64,000 bases of DNA from Paraoerskovia sediminicola (GCF_030296575.1 NZ_AP027729.1:1054001-1118000), one strand, 5' to 3'. Counted from the first letter of the stretch, positions 8,412-18,460 are shown. The notes: generated from the letters alone by a model not told the origin. Numbers and translations are program-made.

Positions 8412-11122
8412 TCAGCCGGTGTTCTGCAGGCCGGCCGACACCCCGTTGACGGTGAGCAGCAGCAGGTGCCGCAGCTGGTCCGTCGTCGCCTCGCTGAGCC
8501 CCTCGTCGCCACCGTTGCGCAGCGCGGAGAGCGCGCGCACCTGGATCAGCGAGAGCGCGTCGACGTAGGGCGAGCGCAGCTGGACGGCGCGCCCCAGGAC
8601 CCGCCGGTTCTGCAGCGGCCAGGCGCTGCCGGTGATCTTCAGGACCCACTCGCGCGTCAGGCGGAGCTCGCCGAGGACCATCTCGGCGAGGTCGTCGCGG
8701 TCCCCGAGCGCGAGGTAGCGCTGGGCGATGCGGTCGTCGGTCTTCGCGAGCGACATCTCGACGTTGTCGATGAGGGTCGCGAACAGCGGCCACTCGCGGT
8801 GCGCGCGGCGCAGCTCCTCCACGTCGCCGAAGTCGCGCAGCGCGGTGCCGAGCCCGTACCAGCCGGCCAGGTTGATCCGGGCCTGCGACCAGGAGAAGAC
8901 CCACGGGATCGCCCGCAGGTCGTCGAGGAGTTCACGGACAGTCCGCGCTTGGCGGGCCGGGAGCCGATCGGCAGCAGGCCGACCTCCTCGAGCGGCGTGA
9001 CCTCGGCGAACCACTGCGGGAACCCGTCGGCCTTGACCAGCGCGTGGAAGCGGGTCCGCGAGGTGCGGTCGAGCTCGGCGGCCATCGCCGAGAACCGCTC
9101 CGTGGCCTCCGAGTTGCGGGCCTCGACCGAGGGCGCGCCCTGCAGCAGCGTGGCCGCCGCGACCTGTTCGATGTGCCGCTCCGCGATGTCCTTGTCGCCG
9201 TAGCGCGCGAGGATCACCTCGCCCTGCTCGGTCAGCTTGAACCGGCCCTCGACCGAACCCTGGGGCTGAGCGAGCACGGCGCGGTTGGCGGGGCCGCCGC
9301 CGCGACCGAGCGCACCGCCGCGGCCGTGGAACAGCGTGAGGGCGATCTCGTGACGCGCGGCCCACTCCGCGATGCGGCGCTGGGCGTCGTGCAGCGACAG
9401 CGTCGCCGAGACGGGGCCGACGTCCTTGGACGAGTCCGAGTAGCCGAGCATGACCTCCACGCGGCGCCCGTTCTCGGCGAGGCGTGCCTGGACCTCGGGG
9501 AGCTCCAGCATGGTCTCGAGGATGTCGACGCTGTTGTTCAGGTCGTCGAAGGTCTCGAACAGCGGCACCGCGTCGATGACGGGGGCGTCCGCCGGGTCCG
9601 GGAACGCGTACTTCGCGAGCTTGTAGACGGCCGCCAGGTGCTCGGGCGCCTGGGTGAACGAGACGATGTAGCGGCGCGCGGCACGGATCCCGTAGCGCTG
9701 CTGGATCGACCCGATCGCCCGGTAGGTGTCGAGCACCTCGCGGGTCCGGTCCTCGAGCGCGCCGTTGACGCCGTTCGCCTCGAGGTCGGCGAGCGCCGCC
9801 TCGTGGACCTGGGAGTGCTGGCGCACCTCGAGCTCGGCGAGGTGGAACCCGAAGGTCTCGACCTGCCAGACGAGCTGCTGGAGGTCGCCGTAGGCGGCAC
9901 GTGGTGCGCCCGCGGCGACCAGGGAGTCCTGGATGGTGCGCAGGTCGCTCTCGAGCGCTCCCGGCTCCGGGTAGGCGAGGTCGGCGTCGCGCGCCTTCGT
10001 GGCGGCGAGCCTGGCGGCGACGAACATGAGCGCCGCGCGGTGCGGCTCACGGGGCGACTCGTCGTCGGCGTAGTTGCTGTCCGCGGGCGAGAGCTGCTTC
10101 TGCCGCTGGCGCAGCGCCAACAGCTCGGGCGAGGGCGGGGTGCCGTCGACGTCGAGGGTCAGCTTGCCGGCGACCCGCTCGGCCGAGCGGTGCAGCGCGG
10201 CGACGGCGTGCTCGGAGGCCAGCGCGGCGGCGGCCCGCGTGACGTCGGCGGTCACGTTGGGGTTGCCGTCCCGGTCGCCGCCGATCCACGAGCCCAGGCT
10301 CACGAACGGCTTGGCCAGGGGCTCCTCACGGCCCGCGCCGTCCTTGAGCAGCCAGTCGTCCAGGCGCCGGTAGACGGTCGGGAAGGTCTCGAACATCGTC
10401 GCGTTGAAGACGCTCAGCGCGGAGTTGACCTCGTCGAGCACGTCGGGCTTGGCCGCGCGGATCGGCGAGGTGCGCCACAGCGAGTCGATCTCGGAGAGCA
10501 GGGCGCGGTCGTTCTCGGCGAGCGAGGTGCCGCCGAGGTGCAGCGAGTCACGCTCACCGAGGAGCACGGAGATCCGGCGCACGGCACGGGACACGGCACG
10601 GCGACGGGCCTCGGTGGGGTGCGCCGTCAGGACCGGGCGGAACTCGAGCGCGCGCACCCGGCGCAGCGCCTCCTCGCGGCCGACCTCGCCGACGAGCTGC
10701 TCGAACGCGGCCGGCAGGCTGTCGTCGCTCGCGGGGCGGATCTCGGTGGTCGCCGACTCGCGCTCGCGCAGGACGCGTACGCGGTGGAACTCCTCCGACA
10801 GGTTCGCGAGGTGGAAGTAGCAGGTGAAGGCGCGGGCGATCTGCTCGGCGCGCTCGAGCGTGAAGCCGGCGACGAGCTGCTCGGCCTCGGCGAGGACGCC
10901 CTCGCCGTGCGTGGTCGCGTCGTACTCGTCGTACGCCTGGATCACGAGCTCGCGCAGACGCTCGACGTCGTCGAGCAGGTCCTGGCCGCCGGCCTCGACG
11001 AGGACGGTGCCGAGGAGACCGCCGAGGAGGCGGACGTCGTCGCGCAGCGGGTCCGGGACGTCGTGGCGTGCGAGTCCGCGACCGGCGTCGGGCTGGGTCG
11101 AAGATGTGTCAGTCACGGTCAA
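8412..11122 (-). CDS. ppc: Phosphoenolpyruvate carboxylase, interrupted by a -1 frameshift
   Basis: Anaplerotic PEP + bicarbonate to oxaloacetate in the cytosol. Two frames together give about 903 aa, the normal PEPC length. Frame one (from 11122) carries LTAHPTEARRRAV, the active-site loop FHGRGGALGRGGGP and IGSRPAKRGLSV; frame two continues with LDDLRAIPWVFSWSQARINLAGWYG and ends in the PEPC C-terminal LLTVNGVSAGLQNTG. The break is at about 8925-8930, where one base is missing (TCCTC where TCCCTC would restore GLSVNSLDDLRAIPW). The start is TTG by frame (MTVTDTSST); a GTG two codons in is an alternative, and neither has a good ribosome site. Probably an intact gene with a sequence error. 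Confidence 0.93.
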
Positions 11123-11199
11123 GAGGGTAACCGCTCAGTGTTACGTCCAGGCAAAGTGTCTACGGGCGGGCTGCGGGCCTCCCGTGGGATGCTCGTCCC

Positions 11200-11985
11200 A
11201 TGCGGATCGGAGCCCATGTCGACCAGTCGGACGCCGTCGCCCAGGCGCGGGAGATCGGGGCGGACGTCGCCCAGGTGTTCCTGAGCGACCCCCAGTCGTG
11301 GAAGGGCTGCGACGTCACCTATCCCGGCGGCGCCGAGGCCCTGCGCGCGGACGCCGCCGCGGCCGACCTCGAGCTGGTCGTCCACGCGCCGTACGTGATC
11401 AACGTGGCGTCGACGAACAACCGGATCCGGATCCCGTCGCGCAAGCTGCTGCAGAAGATCATGGACGGCGCCGCGCAGATCGGCGCCCGGGGCGTCGTCG
11501 TCCACGGCGGGCACGTCACGGCGAACGACGACCCCGCGAAGGGGTTCGACAACTGGCGCAAGGCGATCGAGTCCCTGGAGACCGACGTCCCGGTGCTGAT
11601 CGAGAACACGGCGGGCGGCGAGCACTCGATGGCGCGGCGGCTCGAGCGGATCGAACAGCTCTGGGCGGCGGTCCGGTCGGCCGCGGGCGGCGCGCCGGTG
11701 GGCTTCACCCTCGACACCTGCCACGCCCACGCGGGCGGTCTCCAGCTGTCGGACGTCGTCGCTCGCGTCCTGGAGATCACCGGCAGGATCGACCTGGTCC
11801 ACGCCAACGACAGCATCGGGGACTTCGACTCGGGTCAGGACCGGCACACGAGCTTCGGCGAGGGCACGGTAGACCCCGCGGACCTGGTGGCGGTCGTCCG
11901 CGACGCCGGGGCACCGGTCGTCTGCGAGACCCACGGCACCGCACCGCGCGACATCGCGTGGCTCCGGGAGCGCCTGGCGGGCTGA
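11200..11985 (+). CDS. nfo: Deoxyribonuclease IV (AP endonuclease, Nfo family)
   Basis: Hydrolyses DNA 5' of abasic sites in base excision repair. 261 aa, slightly shorter than E. coli Nfo, with TIM-barrel metal ligands in VVHAPYVINVAS, VVHGGHV, LIENTAGGEHSMARR, LDTCHAHAGG and LVHANDS...DRHTSFGEGTVDP. ATG start at the first family residue (MRIGAHVDQSDA). Divergent from ppc, 77 bp between starts. The family call is sure. Confidence 0.92.
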   Translation: MRIGAHVDQSDAVAQAREIGADVAQVFLSDPQSWKGCDVTYPGGAEALRADAAAADLELVVHAPYVINVASTNNRIRIPSRKLLQKIMDGAAQIGARGVVVHGGHVTANDDPAKGFDNWRKAIESLETDVPVLIENTAGGEHSMARRLERIEQLWAAVRSAAGGAPVGFTLDTCHAHAGGLQLSDVVARVLEITGRIDLVHANDSIGDFDSGQDRHTSFGEGTVDPADLVAVVRDAGAPVVCETHGTAPRDIAWLRERLAG

Positions 11986-12000
11986 TGCCCGCAGGACGGA

Positions 12001-12486
12001 CTACGCGTCGTCGTCCATCTCGTGGAGGCGTCCTGCCGCCGCGATCTCGACGTCCTCGAGGTCCTTGGCGAGCATCTTCGCGGTCGCCCGGGAACCGACC
12101 GGCCCGAGGACCTTCTGCGCCAGTCGTGCACCACGGGAGGGCTCGGCCTGCACGGCCGCGAACCTGACGACCACCCGGGTCTTGGGGCCGACCTCCTCGA
12201 GCGTGAACGTCGTGCTGTACCCGGTGCTGCCGCTGGTCGCGTCGACGCGGGTGGAGACGCCCGGCGTGACCTCCGCGACCCACATCTCCTCGGTCGCGCT
12301 CATCCCGAACATCTTGCGCGTCTCGCGCCAGCGGAGGCCCACCTCGTACGCATTGCCGGCCAGGATCTCGATCTTCTCGATGCTGCGCATGCTCTGCGCG
12401 GCGCCCTCGATATCGGTGAGGACGCGCCAGACGGCAGCGACCGGTGCGTCGACGACTCGTGTGACGACGATCTCATTCGTACCCAT
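12001..12486 (-). CDS. SRPBCC family protein (polyketide cyclase/START-like)
   Basis: 161 aa single-domain protein with the helix-grip fold signature: N-terminal strand EIVVTRVVDAPVAAVWRVLTDIE, then ILAGNAYEVGLRWRETRKMFG and a C-terminal amphipathic helix. Such proteins bind hydrophobic ligands; no substrate can be named. The chosen start is ATG at MGTNEIVV, matching the family; twelve further upstream codons are open but look non-coding. It converges on nfo with only 15 bp between the stops. Confidence 0.82.
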   Translation of the reverse strand: MGTNEIVVTRVVDAPVAAVWRVLTDIEGAAQSMRSIEKIEILAGNAYEVGLRWRETRKMFGMSATEEMWVAEVTPGVSTRVDATSGSTGYSTTFTLEEVGPKTRVVVRFAAVQAEPSRGARLAQKVLGPVGSRATAKMLAKDLEDVEIAAAGRLHEMDDDA

Positions 12487-12686
12487 GCTCGAACCGTATC
12501 CCCAGGTGGTGGCCACGGTCACGGCGGCGCACCCGCAGGGGCGCGGCGACGGCTCCCCAGGGGCCGTCCGTCACGCTGCGCGAGGGCCCGTCGTCATGCA
12601 TATTTGATCGCAGGCTCTCGTACCGGGGAGCACCCGGGAACCGCGCCGACCCACTGCGCGACCCATGGACGACAGGAGGAGGCGCG

Positions 12687-13238
12687 ATGACCGCACAGCT
12701 CTCCGAGTCGCCTGTACCCGCAGGCTTCGACGAGGTCGCTCGCTGGGCGCTGCACAGCGTCCACGACCTGCACGCCGTCCGCGCCTCGGTCCGCGAGGCC
12801 GTCCGCCGGGAGAACGGCGAGCGACCTGCCGCCGACAGCCGTGGCGCCTCCGCACCGCAGCGCGCCCTGACGGTGCCGGGCTCCGCCGACGCGGTCGCCC
12901 TCGTCGCGAGCGAGCTCTGCTCCAACGCGCTCCAGCACGGCGGATCGATCGCGATCGTCCGGCTGTGCCACGGCCCCGAGGGCTACCTGCTCGACGTCGT
13001 CGACCGCTCCACCGCGCGACCGCCCGAGGTCGCCGGCCAGCGCGGCCCCGGTGAGGGCGGGTTCGGGCTGCTCGTCGCCTCCCGGCTCAGCGCAGGTCTC
13101 GGCTGGACGGTGAACGGCCTGGTCAAGCACGTGTGGGCGATGTTCCCGGCACCGGCCCCCTCGCGCTCGCCGGCTGACGGCAGCACGCCCGGAGCTCTGC
13201 TCCGCCACCCTGTTCGGGGGTATACCCCACTGTGCTGA
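12687..13238 (+). CDS. RsbW-like ATP-binding regulatory protein (HATPase_c_2)
   Basis: 183 aa. Histidine-kinase-like ATPase fold as in anti-sigma factor kinases: N box ALVASELCSNALQHGG (near 70-85), G1-like LDVVDRSTARPP, G2 GEGGFGLLVASRLSAGLGW near 125-145. ATG with an AGGAGGAGG Shine-Dalgarno. No sigma factor, anti-anti-sigma or PP2C gene is adjacent, so the partner is unknown. Long N-terminal extension of about 60 residues before the ATPase fold. Confidence 0.8.
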   Translation: MTAQLSESPVPAGFDEVARWALHSVHDLHAVRASVREAVRRENGERPAADSRGASAPQRALTVPGSADAVALVASELCSNALQHGGSIAIVRLCHGPEGYLLDVVDRSTARPPEVAGQRGPGEGGFGLLVASRLSAGLGWTVNGLVKHVWAMFPAPAPSRSPADGSTPGALLRHPVRGYTPLC

Positions 13239-13265
13239 GCGGTCTGCGTCGATAGCGTCGACAGG

Positions 13266-14366
13266 GTGACGACCACCGAGATGCCCCCCGGTTTCCGGGC
13301 GACGAGACCCCGCACGTCAGACCCCCGCGCGCTCACGAGCACGTACACCGAACTGTCGCGCGCGGTCCGCGAGGCCGGTCTGCTGCGCAAGACGTACGGC
13401 TACTACGGGGTCATGGCCGCCGTCCTCACCCTCGCCCTGGGCGGGCTGGTCACGGCGTTCGTCCTCCTCGGCGACTCCTGGTGGCAGCTGCTCGTCGCCC
13501 TGGGGCTCGGGATCGTGATGACGCAGTTCTCGTTCCTCACGCACGAGGCCGCGCACCGGGTCGTCTTCGAGTCGGGGCCGGTCAACGACCGCGTCGGCCG
13601 CCTCCTCGCGAACGGCGTCGTCGGCATCAGCTACTCGTGGTGGATGTCCAAGCACACGCGGCACCACGCCAACCCGAACAAGGTCGGCAAGGACCCGGAC
13701 ATCAACCCGGACTTCATCGTCTTCCGCCGCGAGGACGCGGTCGAGGCCCGGGCGTCCTGGCTCACGCGCGTCCACCGGTACCAGGGCTGGCTGTTCTTCC
13801 CGCTCCTCACGCTGGAGGGGCTCAACCTGCACGTCACCGCGTACCGGACCCTGCTCGCGCAGAAGAAGTCACGGGACAAGACGCTCGAGCTGTCGCTGAT
13901 CACGGTCCGCCTGGTGACCGTGACGGCCCTGGTCTTCTGGGCGCTGCCCGTCGGCCTCGCGCTCGCGTTCTTCGCCGTCTGGGGCGCCGTGTTCGGCGTG
14001 TACATGGGCGCCTCCTTCGCGCCGAACCACAAGGGCATGAAGATCCTCGCCGCCGACTCGAAGCTCGACTTCCTGAGCAAGCAGGTCCTCACGTCGCGCA
14101 ACATCCGCGGTGGCCGCGTGATGAACGTGCTCATGGGTGGCCTGAACTTCCAGATCGAGCACCACCTGTTCCCGAGCATGCCGCGACCGCACCTGATCGC
14201 CGCCCAGACGATGGTCAAGGAGCACTGCGAGCGCCTCGACATCCCGTACACGGAGACCGGGCTCATCGAGTCCTACGGGATCGTCGTCCGCTACCTCAAC
14301 GACGTCGGCCTCGGCGCCCGCGACCCGTTCGACTGCCCGCTGTACCAGCAGCTGCGCGGGCGCTGA
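13266..14366 (+). CDS. Membrane fatty acid desaturase (three His boxes)
   Basis: 366 aa di-iron acyl desaturase; introduces a double bond into membrane acyl chains. His boxes: HEAAH at 93-97, HTRHH at 130-134 and QIEHH at 296-300; the Gln-led third box resembles front-end desaturases and actinobacterial DesA3-type enzymes. Hydrophobic stretches near 48-68, 75-92 and 200-240. GTG start with AGGG close upstream, 27 bp after the ATPase gene, so the two may be cotranscribed. Regiospecificity cannot be read from the sequence. Confidence 0.88.
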   Translation: MTTTEMPPGFRATRPRTSDPRALTSTYTELSRAVREAGLLRKTYGYYGVMAAVLTLALGGLVTAFVLLGDSWWQLLVALGLGIVMTQFSFLTHEAAHRVVFESGPVNDRVGRLLANGVVGISYSWWMSKHTRHHANPNKVGKDPDINPDFIVFRREDAVEARASWLTRVHRYQGWLFFPLLTLEGLNLHVTAYRTLLAQKKSRDKTLELSLITVRLVTVTALVFWALPVGLALAFFAVWGAVFGVYMGASFAPNHKGMKILAADSKLDFLSKQVLTSRNIRGGRVMNVLMGGLNFQIEHHLFPSMPRPHLIAAQTMVKEHCERLDIPYTETGLIESYGIVVRYLNDVGLGARDPFDCPLYQQLRGR

Positions 14367-14373
14367 CGGGCGC

Positions 14374-15111
14374 TCAGCACCACCGGGCGCGCCACCGGTC
14401 CCAGGGCGGCGAGACCGCCCAGTTGATGCGGAGCGTCCGCCAGGCGCGATCGAGCCGCCGGCGTCGCTGACGGCGGCCACGGAGCGAGCGCGCCGACACC
14501 CCGACGCGCCACGACCTCACCAGGAGCGTGGTCCGGCCCGGCCCGAGACGGAACGCCAGGTCGAGGTCGTCGTGGACCTCCGGGTCCTCCCGGACCACGT
14601 CCGCGCGGACCTCAGCCCAGGTGCTGCTGCGCATCGCCATGCACGAGCCCCAGAGCGCCGTGTGTCCCAGCGCCAGGTGACTCAGCAGGTAGTAGGTCCC
14701 GAGGTACGCGACCGAGACGGCGTGGCGCGTCCCTCGCGGGAGGTCCCCGAACAGCCCGGTGCCGGTGAGCGCGTGGACGTCCTCGTCCGCGGCCATCCGC
14801 TCGACCATCGTCTGCACCCACCGGGGCCCGGGTCTCGAGTCGGCGTCGAGCCGCGCGATCAGATCCCCCTTCGCGGCGTCGTAGCCTGCGGCGGCCGCCG
14901 CCGGGATGCCGATGCGGTCCTCCCGCACCAGGATCGCGCCCCACCGCCACGCGACCTCGTCCGTCGCGTCCGACGACGCGTTGTCGACGACGACGACCTC
15001 GAGCGGCGCGACGGACTGGACCGCGAGCAGCGCGAGGCAGCGGTCGAGGTCCTCCGCGTCGTCGCGGACGGGGATGACGACCGACACCGTCGGACGTGGG
15101 GCGCCGCTCAT
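14374..15111 (-). CDS. Glycosyltransferase family 2
   Basis: 245 aa GT-A enzyme: PTVSVVIPVRDDAEDLDRCL at the N-terminus, nucleotide-binding VVVVDNASSDATDEV, the metal-binding ARLDADSRPG (DxD-like) and a downstream acceptor-side EDPEVHDDLDLAFRL motif. The sugar and acceptor are unknown. ATG start overlaps the stop of the upstream membrane-protein gene by four bases, which points to translational coupling. It ends in an Arg-rich tail near the desaturase stop, 7 bp away. Confidence 0.85.
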   Translation of the reverse strand: MSGAPRPTVSVVIPVRDDAEDLDRCLALLAVQSVAPLEVVVVDNASSDATDEVAWRWGAILVREDRIGIPAAAAAGYDAAKGDLIARLDADSRPGPRWVQTMVERMAADEDVHALTGTGLFGDLPRGTRHAVSVAYLGTYYLLSHLALGHTALWGSCMAMRSSTWAEVRADVVREDPEVHDDLDLAFRLGPGRTTLLVRSWRVGVSARSLRGRRQRRRRLDRAWRTLRINWAVSPPWDRWRARWC

Positions 15112-15740
15112 CGCCGGCCCTCGCGCGCCTCGCGGGCCTCTGACCTGCGCGCCACCACGAGCAGGAGCACACCCGCCGCGAGCGCACCGACGAGGCCGGA
15201 GGCCAGGTCGCTCACGGTGTCGTCGTAGCCCACCCCGATCCGGTCGTCCACGAACGTGTGCCCTGCCCATTCACCGAGCTCCCACAGCACCGCGACGACC
15301 GCCCCCAGCCCGACGACCGAGAGCACTGTCGCCGCTCCGGGCCGGCCGTTCGCCCTCGAGCCACCACCCGAGACGATCCCGCGACGCACCAGCACGAGGT
15401 GCGCCATCACCGCGATCAGACCCGTGGCCGCCGCGTGGACCACGAGGTCCAGCCACGGCACCGCGCGATACCACTCGAGCCGAGCTGCCCACGCGGCGAC
15501 CAGCAGGGTGCCGCCGTACGAGACGTCGAGGGCCGCACCCACCCCGATCGCCCGCGGCACCATGACTCCACCGAGCACCAGGAGGAAGAGGGCCACGGCG
15601 ACGAGGTCCCCCGACACGGCCGCCACAGCGACGCTCACCGCCGCGGCGGCGCGGACGCCGTCGCCCGGCACCACGGCGAGCTGTCGCCCACGGGCACCAG
15701 GTCCTCGCCCCGCCTCGGGGACTCCAGCACGCAACGCCAT
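15108..15740 (-). CDS. Integral membrane protein, unknown function
   Basis: 210 aa with about six hydrophobic segments. The C-terminal part has VLWELGEWAGHTF...YDDTVSDLASGLVGALAAG, a pattern seen in DUF2238/VanZ-like uncharacterised membrane proteins. It is the first gene of a two-gene unit with the GT2 gene (ATGA overlap), so it may act with the transferase on a lipid-linked or surface glycan; that is inference. Start ATG (MALRAGVPEAG), a weak choice since the first 25 residues are low-complexity. Confidence 0.72.
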   Translation of the reverse strand: MALRAGVPEAGRGPGARGRQLAVVPGDGVRAAAAVSVAVAAVSGDLVAVALFLLVLGGVMVPRAIGVGAALDVSYGGTLLVAAWAARLEWYRAVPWLDLVVHAAATGLIAVMAHLVLVRRGIVSGGGSRANGRPGAATVLSVVGLGAVVAVLWELGEWAGHTFVDDRIGVGYDDTVSDLASGLVGALAAGVLLLVVARRSEAREAREGRR

Positions 15741-15825
15741 GGGGTTCTGCTCCTCGGGGTGGCCGACCGTGCCACATGCTCACACCGCACACCCGACCTC
15801 GCACGAGGCCGAGCGTCCGGCCGGA

Positions 15826-16527
15826 TCACGCCCCGCAGCGTCGCTCGACCCCCGGCAGGTCCTCGGGCCGCAGGACGTCGTCCAGCCGTCGTCCCGCGAG
15901 CGCCCGGGTGTACCGGTCCGTGGTGCCGTCCGGGCGCGCCTCCTGGAGCACCCAGTCCCGCACCCCGCACGCCCTCAGCCGCGCGCCGAGCGCGAGGACG
16001 TCGTCGCGGGTGTGGACGGTCGGGTCGACCGTCGTCCGCACCTCGTGGGCGATGCCGGCGTGCTGGAGCACGGCGAGCGACTCGAAGGCCCGAGCCCCGG
16101 ACGGGCCGGCGCCCGTCACCGACGTGTACCGGCCGGCGAGGTGCTTGATGTCGAGCCCGACCCAGTCGACGAACGGCAGCAGACGGGCCAGCCGCGCGGG
16201 CCAGGCACCACCGGTGTGCAGACCGACGCTCATCCCCAGGGCCCGGACGTCGTCGATCGCGTCGAGCAGCCCCCGGTGCATCGTCGGCTCCCCGCCCGAG
16301 AAGACGACCCCGTCGAGGAGCCCGCGCCGCCTGCGCAGGAGCGCCGCGACGTCCGACCACGCGACGACGCCGGGTGTCCGCGCGTCGATCAGCGCCGGGT
16401 TGTGGCAGTAGCCGCACCGCCAGGGGCAGCCTTGGAGGAACACGGTCGCGACGAGGCTGCCCGGCAGGTCGACGGTGGAGAGCGGGGTGAGCCCGGCGAT
16501 CGGCAGCGGCCGGCGGACGTCGGTCAT
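15826..16527 (-). CDS. nrdG: Anaerobic ribonucleotide reductase activating protein
   Basis: Radical SAM enzyme that makes the glycyl radical on NrdD. 233 aa. The [4Fe-4S] motif is C34-PWR-C38-GY-C41 (CxxxCxxC), preceded by STVDLPGSLVATVFLQG, with the SAM-binding FSGGEPTMH further on. It follows nrdD by 5 bp on the same strand, an operon. Oxygen-sensitive class III system, implying a capacity for anaerobic DNA synthesis. Confidence 0.93.
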   Translation of the reverse strand: MTDVRRPLPIAGLTPLSTVDLPGSLVATVFLQGCPWRCGYCHNPALIDARTPGVVAWSDVAALLRRRRGLLDGVVFSGGEPTMHRGLLDAIDDVRALGMSVGLHTGGAWPARLARLLPFVDWVGLDIKHLAGRYTSVTGAGPSGARAFESLAVLQHAGIAHEVRTTVDPTVHTRDDVLALGARLRACGVRDWVLQEARPDGTTDRYTRALAGRRLDDVLRPEDLPGVERRCGA

Positions 16528-16532
16528 GTCGG

Positions 16533-18350
16533 TCAGGCCGCGTCGGGCTCACGGAGGGGCAGCCGTTCGGCGTGCTCGCCCTTCTTGCCGACGTTGAACG
16601 ACGACACGGGCCGGAAGTACCCCATGACGCGCGTCCACACCTCGCTGTCGGAGCCGCACGTGGGGCACTGCGGGTGCTCGCCGGAGACGTACCCGTGGCG
16701 GGGGCAGATCGAGAACGTCGGGGTGATCGTGAGGTACGGGAGGCGGAACCGCTCGAGCGCGCGGCGCACGATCCGCTTGCAGGCCTCGGCGTCCGAGACG
16801 CGCTCCCCCATGTACAGGTGGAGCACCGTGCCGCCCGTGTACCTGCACTGGAGCTCGTCCTGGCGCTCGAGCTCCTCGAAGGGGTCGTCCGTGAACCCGA
16901 CGGGCAGCTGCGAGGAGTTGGTGTAGTAGGGCTGCTCGTCGGTGCCGGCCTGGAGGATCCCGGGGAACCGTGCGCGGTCCTCCTTGGCGAACCGGTAGGT
17001 CGTGCCCTCGGCGGGCGTCGCCTCCAGGTTGTACAGGTGACCGGTCGACTCCTGGAGCTCGACCATGCGCGCCCGGACGTGGTCGAGCAGGTCGAGCGCG
17101 ATGCCGTGACCCTCGGGCGTCGTGATGTCGTGGACGTCGCCCGTGAAGTTCCGGATCATCTCGTTGACCCCGTTGACGCCGATGGTCGAGAAGTGCGCGT
17201 CGAGCAAGCCGAGGTAGCGCTTCGTGTAGGGGAAGAGGCCGTCGTCCATGAGCTGTTGGACGACGGCGCGGCGCCTCGTCAGCGTGTCGGCGGCCAGGTC
17301 GATCAGGCGGTCGAGCTCGGCGTACATGCCGTCGCGGTCGCCGGCGAACCGGTACCCGAGGCGCGCGCAGTTGACCGTGACGACGCCGATCGATCCGGTC
17401 TGCTCGCCGGACCCGAAGAGCCCGTTGCCGCGCTTGAGCAGCTCGCGCAGGTCGAGCTGGAGGCGGCAGCACATGGAGCGGACGTCACCGGGCTCCATGT
17501 CGGAGCTCACGAAGTTCTGGAAGTACGGGGTGCCGTACTTCGCGGTCATCTCGAAGAGCGCGTCGGCGAGCGGCGACGTCCAGTCGAAGTCCTCGGTGAT
17601 GTTGTACGTCGGGATCGGGAACGTGAAGACGCGCCCCAGGGCGTCGCCGGACGTCATGACCTCGATGTAAGCGCGGTCGATCATCTCCATCTCCGTGGCC
17701 AGGTCGCCGTACGTGAAGTCGGCGACCTGGCCCGCGACGACCGGGTGCTGGTCGGCCAGGTCGGCCGGGCACACGAGGTCGAAGGTGAGGTTGGTGAACG
17801 GGGTCTGGGTGCCCCAGCGCGAGGGGACGTTGAGGTTGTGGACGAACTCCTGGATCGCCTGCCGCACCTCGAAGTAGTCGAGCCGGTCGAGCCGCACGTA
17901 CGGGGCGAGCAGGGTGTCGAACGAGCTGAACGCCTGCGCGCCGGCCCACTCGTTCTGCAGGGTGCCGAGGAAGTTCACGGCCTGGCCGAGCGACGACGAG
18001 AAGTGCTTCGGCGGGGCCGACTCGATGGTGCCCGGGATTCCGCCGAACCCCTCGCTGAGCAGCTGTCGCAGGGACCACCCCGCGCAGTACCCGCTGAGCA
18101 TGTCGAGGTCGTGGATGTGCAGGTCGGCCTCGCGGTGCGCCGCGCCCGCCTCGGCGCTGAAGACCTCGTCGAGCCAGTAGTTCGCGATCACTTTGCCCGC
18201 GACGTTGAGGATCAGCCCGCCCAGCGAGTAGCCCTGGTTCGCGTTGGCGTTGACCCGCCAGTCCGACCGGTCGAGGTACTCCCCGATGGTGCTCGCGACG
18301 TCCACGGCTGTGCGCTGCCGGGAGGGCTGCGGGTGGGGAGCGATGGTCAC
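16533..18350 (-). CDS. nrdD: Anaerobic (class III) ribonucleoside-triphosphate reductase
   Basis: Reduces ribonucleoside triphosphates to dNTPs without oxygen. 605 aa. Seen: NANANQGYSLGGLI near 35, the active-site region LHIHDLDMLSGYCAGWSLRQLL, a C-terminal metal-binding stretch with Cys549, Cys562 and Cys565 (ICPRHGY...QCPTCG), and the glycyl radical loop RVMGYFRPV with Gly577. GTG start with GGAGGATCCC before it. Followed by nrdG. The promoter region at about 18400-18460 is A/T-rich. Confidence 0.94.
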   Translation of the reverse strand: MTIAPHPQPSRQRTAVDVASTIGEYLDRSDWRVNANANQGYSLGGLILNVAGKVIANYWLDEVFSAEAGAAHREADLHIHDLDMLSGYCAGWSLRQLLSEGFGGIPGTIESAPPKHFSSSLGQAVNFLGTLQNEWAGAQAFSSFDTLLAPYVRLDRLDYFEVRQAIQEFVHNLNVPSRWGTQTPFTNLTFDLVCPADLADQHPVVAGQVADFTYGDLATEMEMIDRAYIEVMTSGDALGRVFTFPIPTYNITEDFDWTSPLADALFEMTAKYGTPYFQNFVSSDMEPGDVRSMCCRLQLDLRELLKRGNGLFGSGEQTGSIGVVTVNCARLGYRFAGDRDGMYAELDRLIDLAADTLTRRRAVVQQLMDDGLFPYTKRYLGLLDAHFSTIGVNGVNEMIRNFTGDVHDITTPEGHGIALDLLDHVRARMVELQESTGHLYNLEATPAEGTTYRFAKEDRARFPGILQAGTDEQPYYTNSSQLPVGFTDDPFEELERQDELQCRYTGGTVLHLYMGERVSDAEACKRIVRRALERFRLPYLTITPTFSICPRHGYVSGEHPQCPTCGSDSEVWTRVMGYFRPVSSFNVGKKGEHAERLPLREPDAA

Positions 18351-18403
18351 GGGATCCTCCGGCGTCGTTGCGACAGGTCGTGCGGGGACGGCTGCGTGAC
18401 ATC

Positions 18404-18430
18404 ACTATATGACGTTGTAACTGATTCAGT
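18404..18430 (-). promoter_or_regulatory. Candidate nrdDG promoter with small palindrome
   Basis: Minus-strand TATAGT (18404-18409) is a good -10 hexamer, 54 bp before the nrdD start. The string ATATAGTG matches one half of the NrdR box, but the other half does not, so only a half-site is seen. ACTGA-T-TCAGT (18420-18430) is an 11-bp palindrome just upstream of it. An oxygen or dNTP regulator may bind here; not proven. Confidence 0.4.
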
Positions 18431-18460
18431 CGTGAACAGTTTCACTTTCACTCATCGACA

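Noticed and set aside
9044-11284. Long open frame antisense to ppc
   Set aside because: No domain pattern; complements well-conserved PEP carboxylase codons.
18400-18416. Full NrdR box upstream of nrdD
   Set aside because: Only the right half (ATATAGTG) fits; the left half has about two matches in seven.
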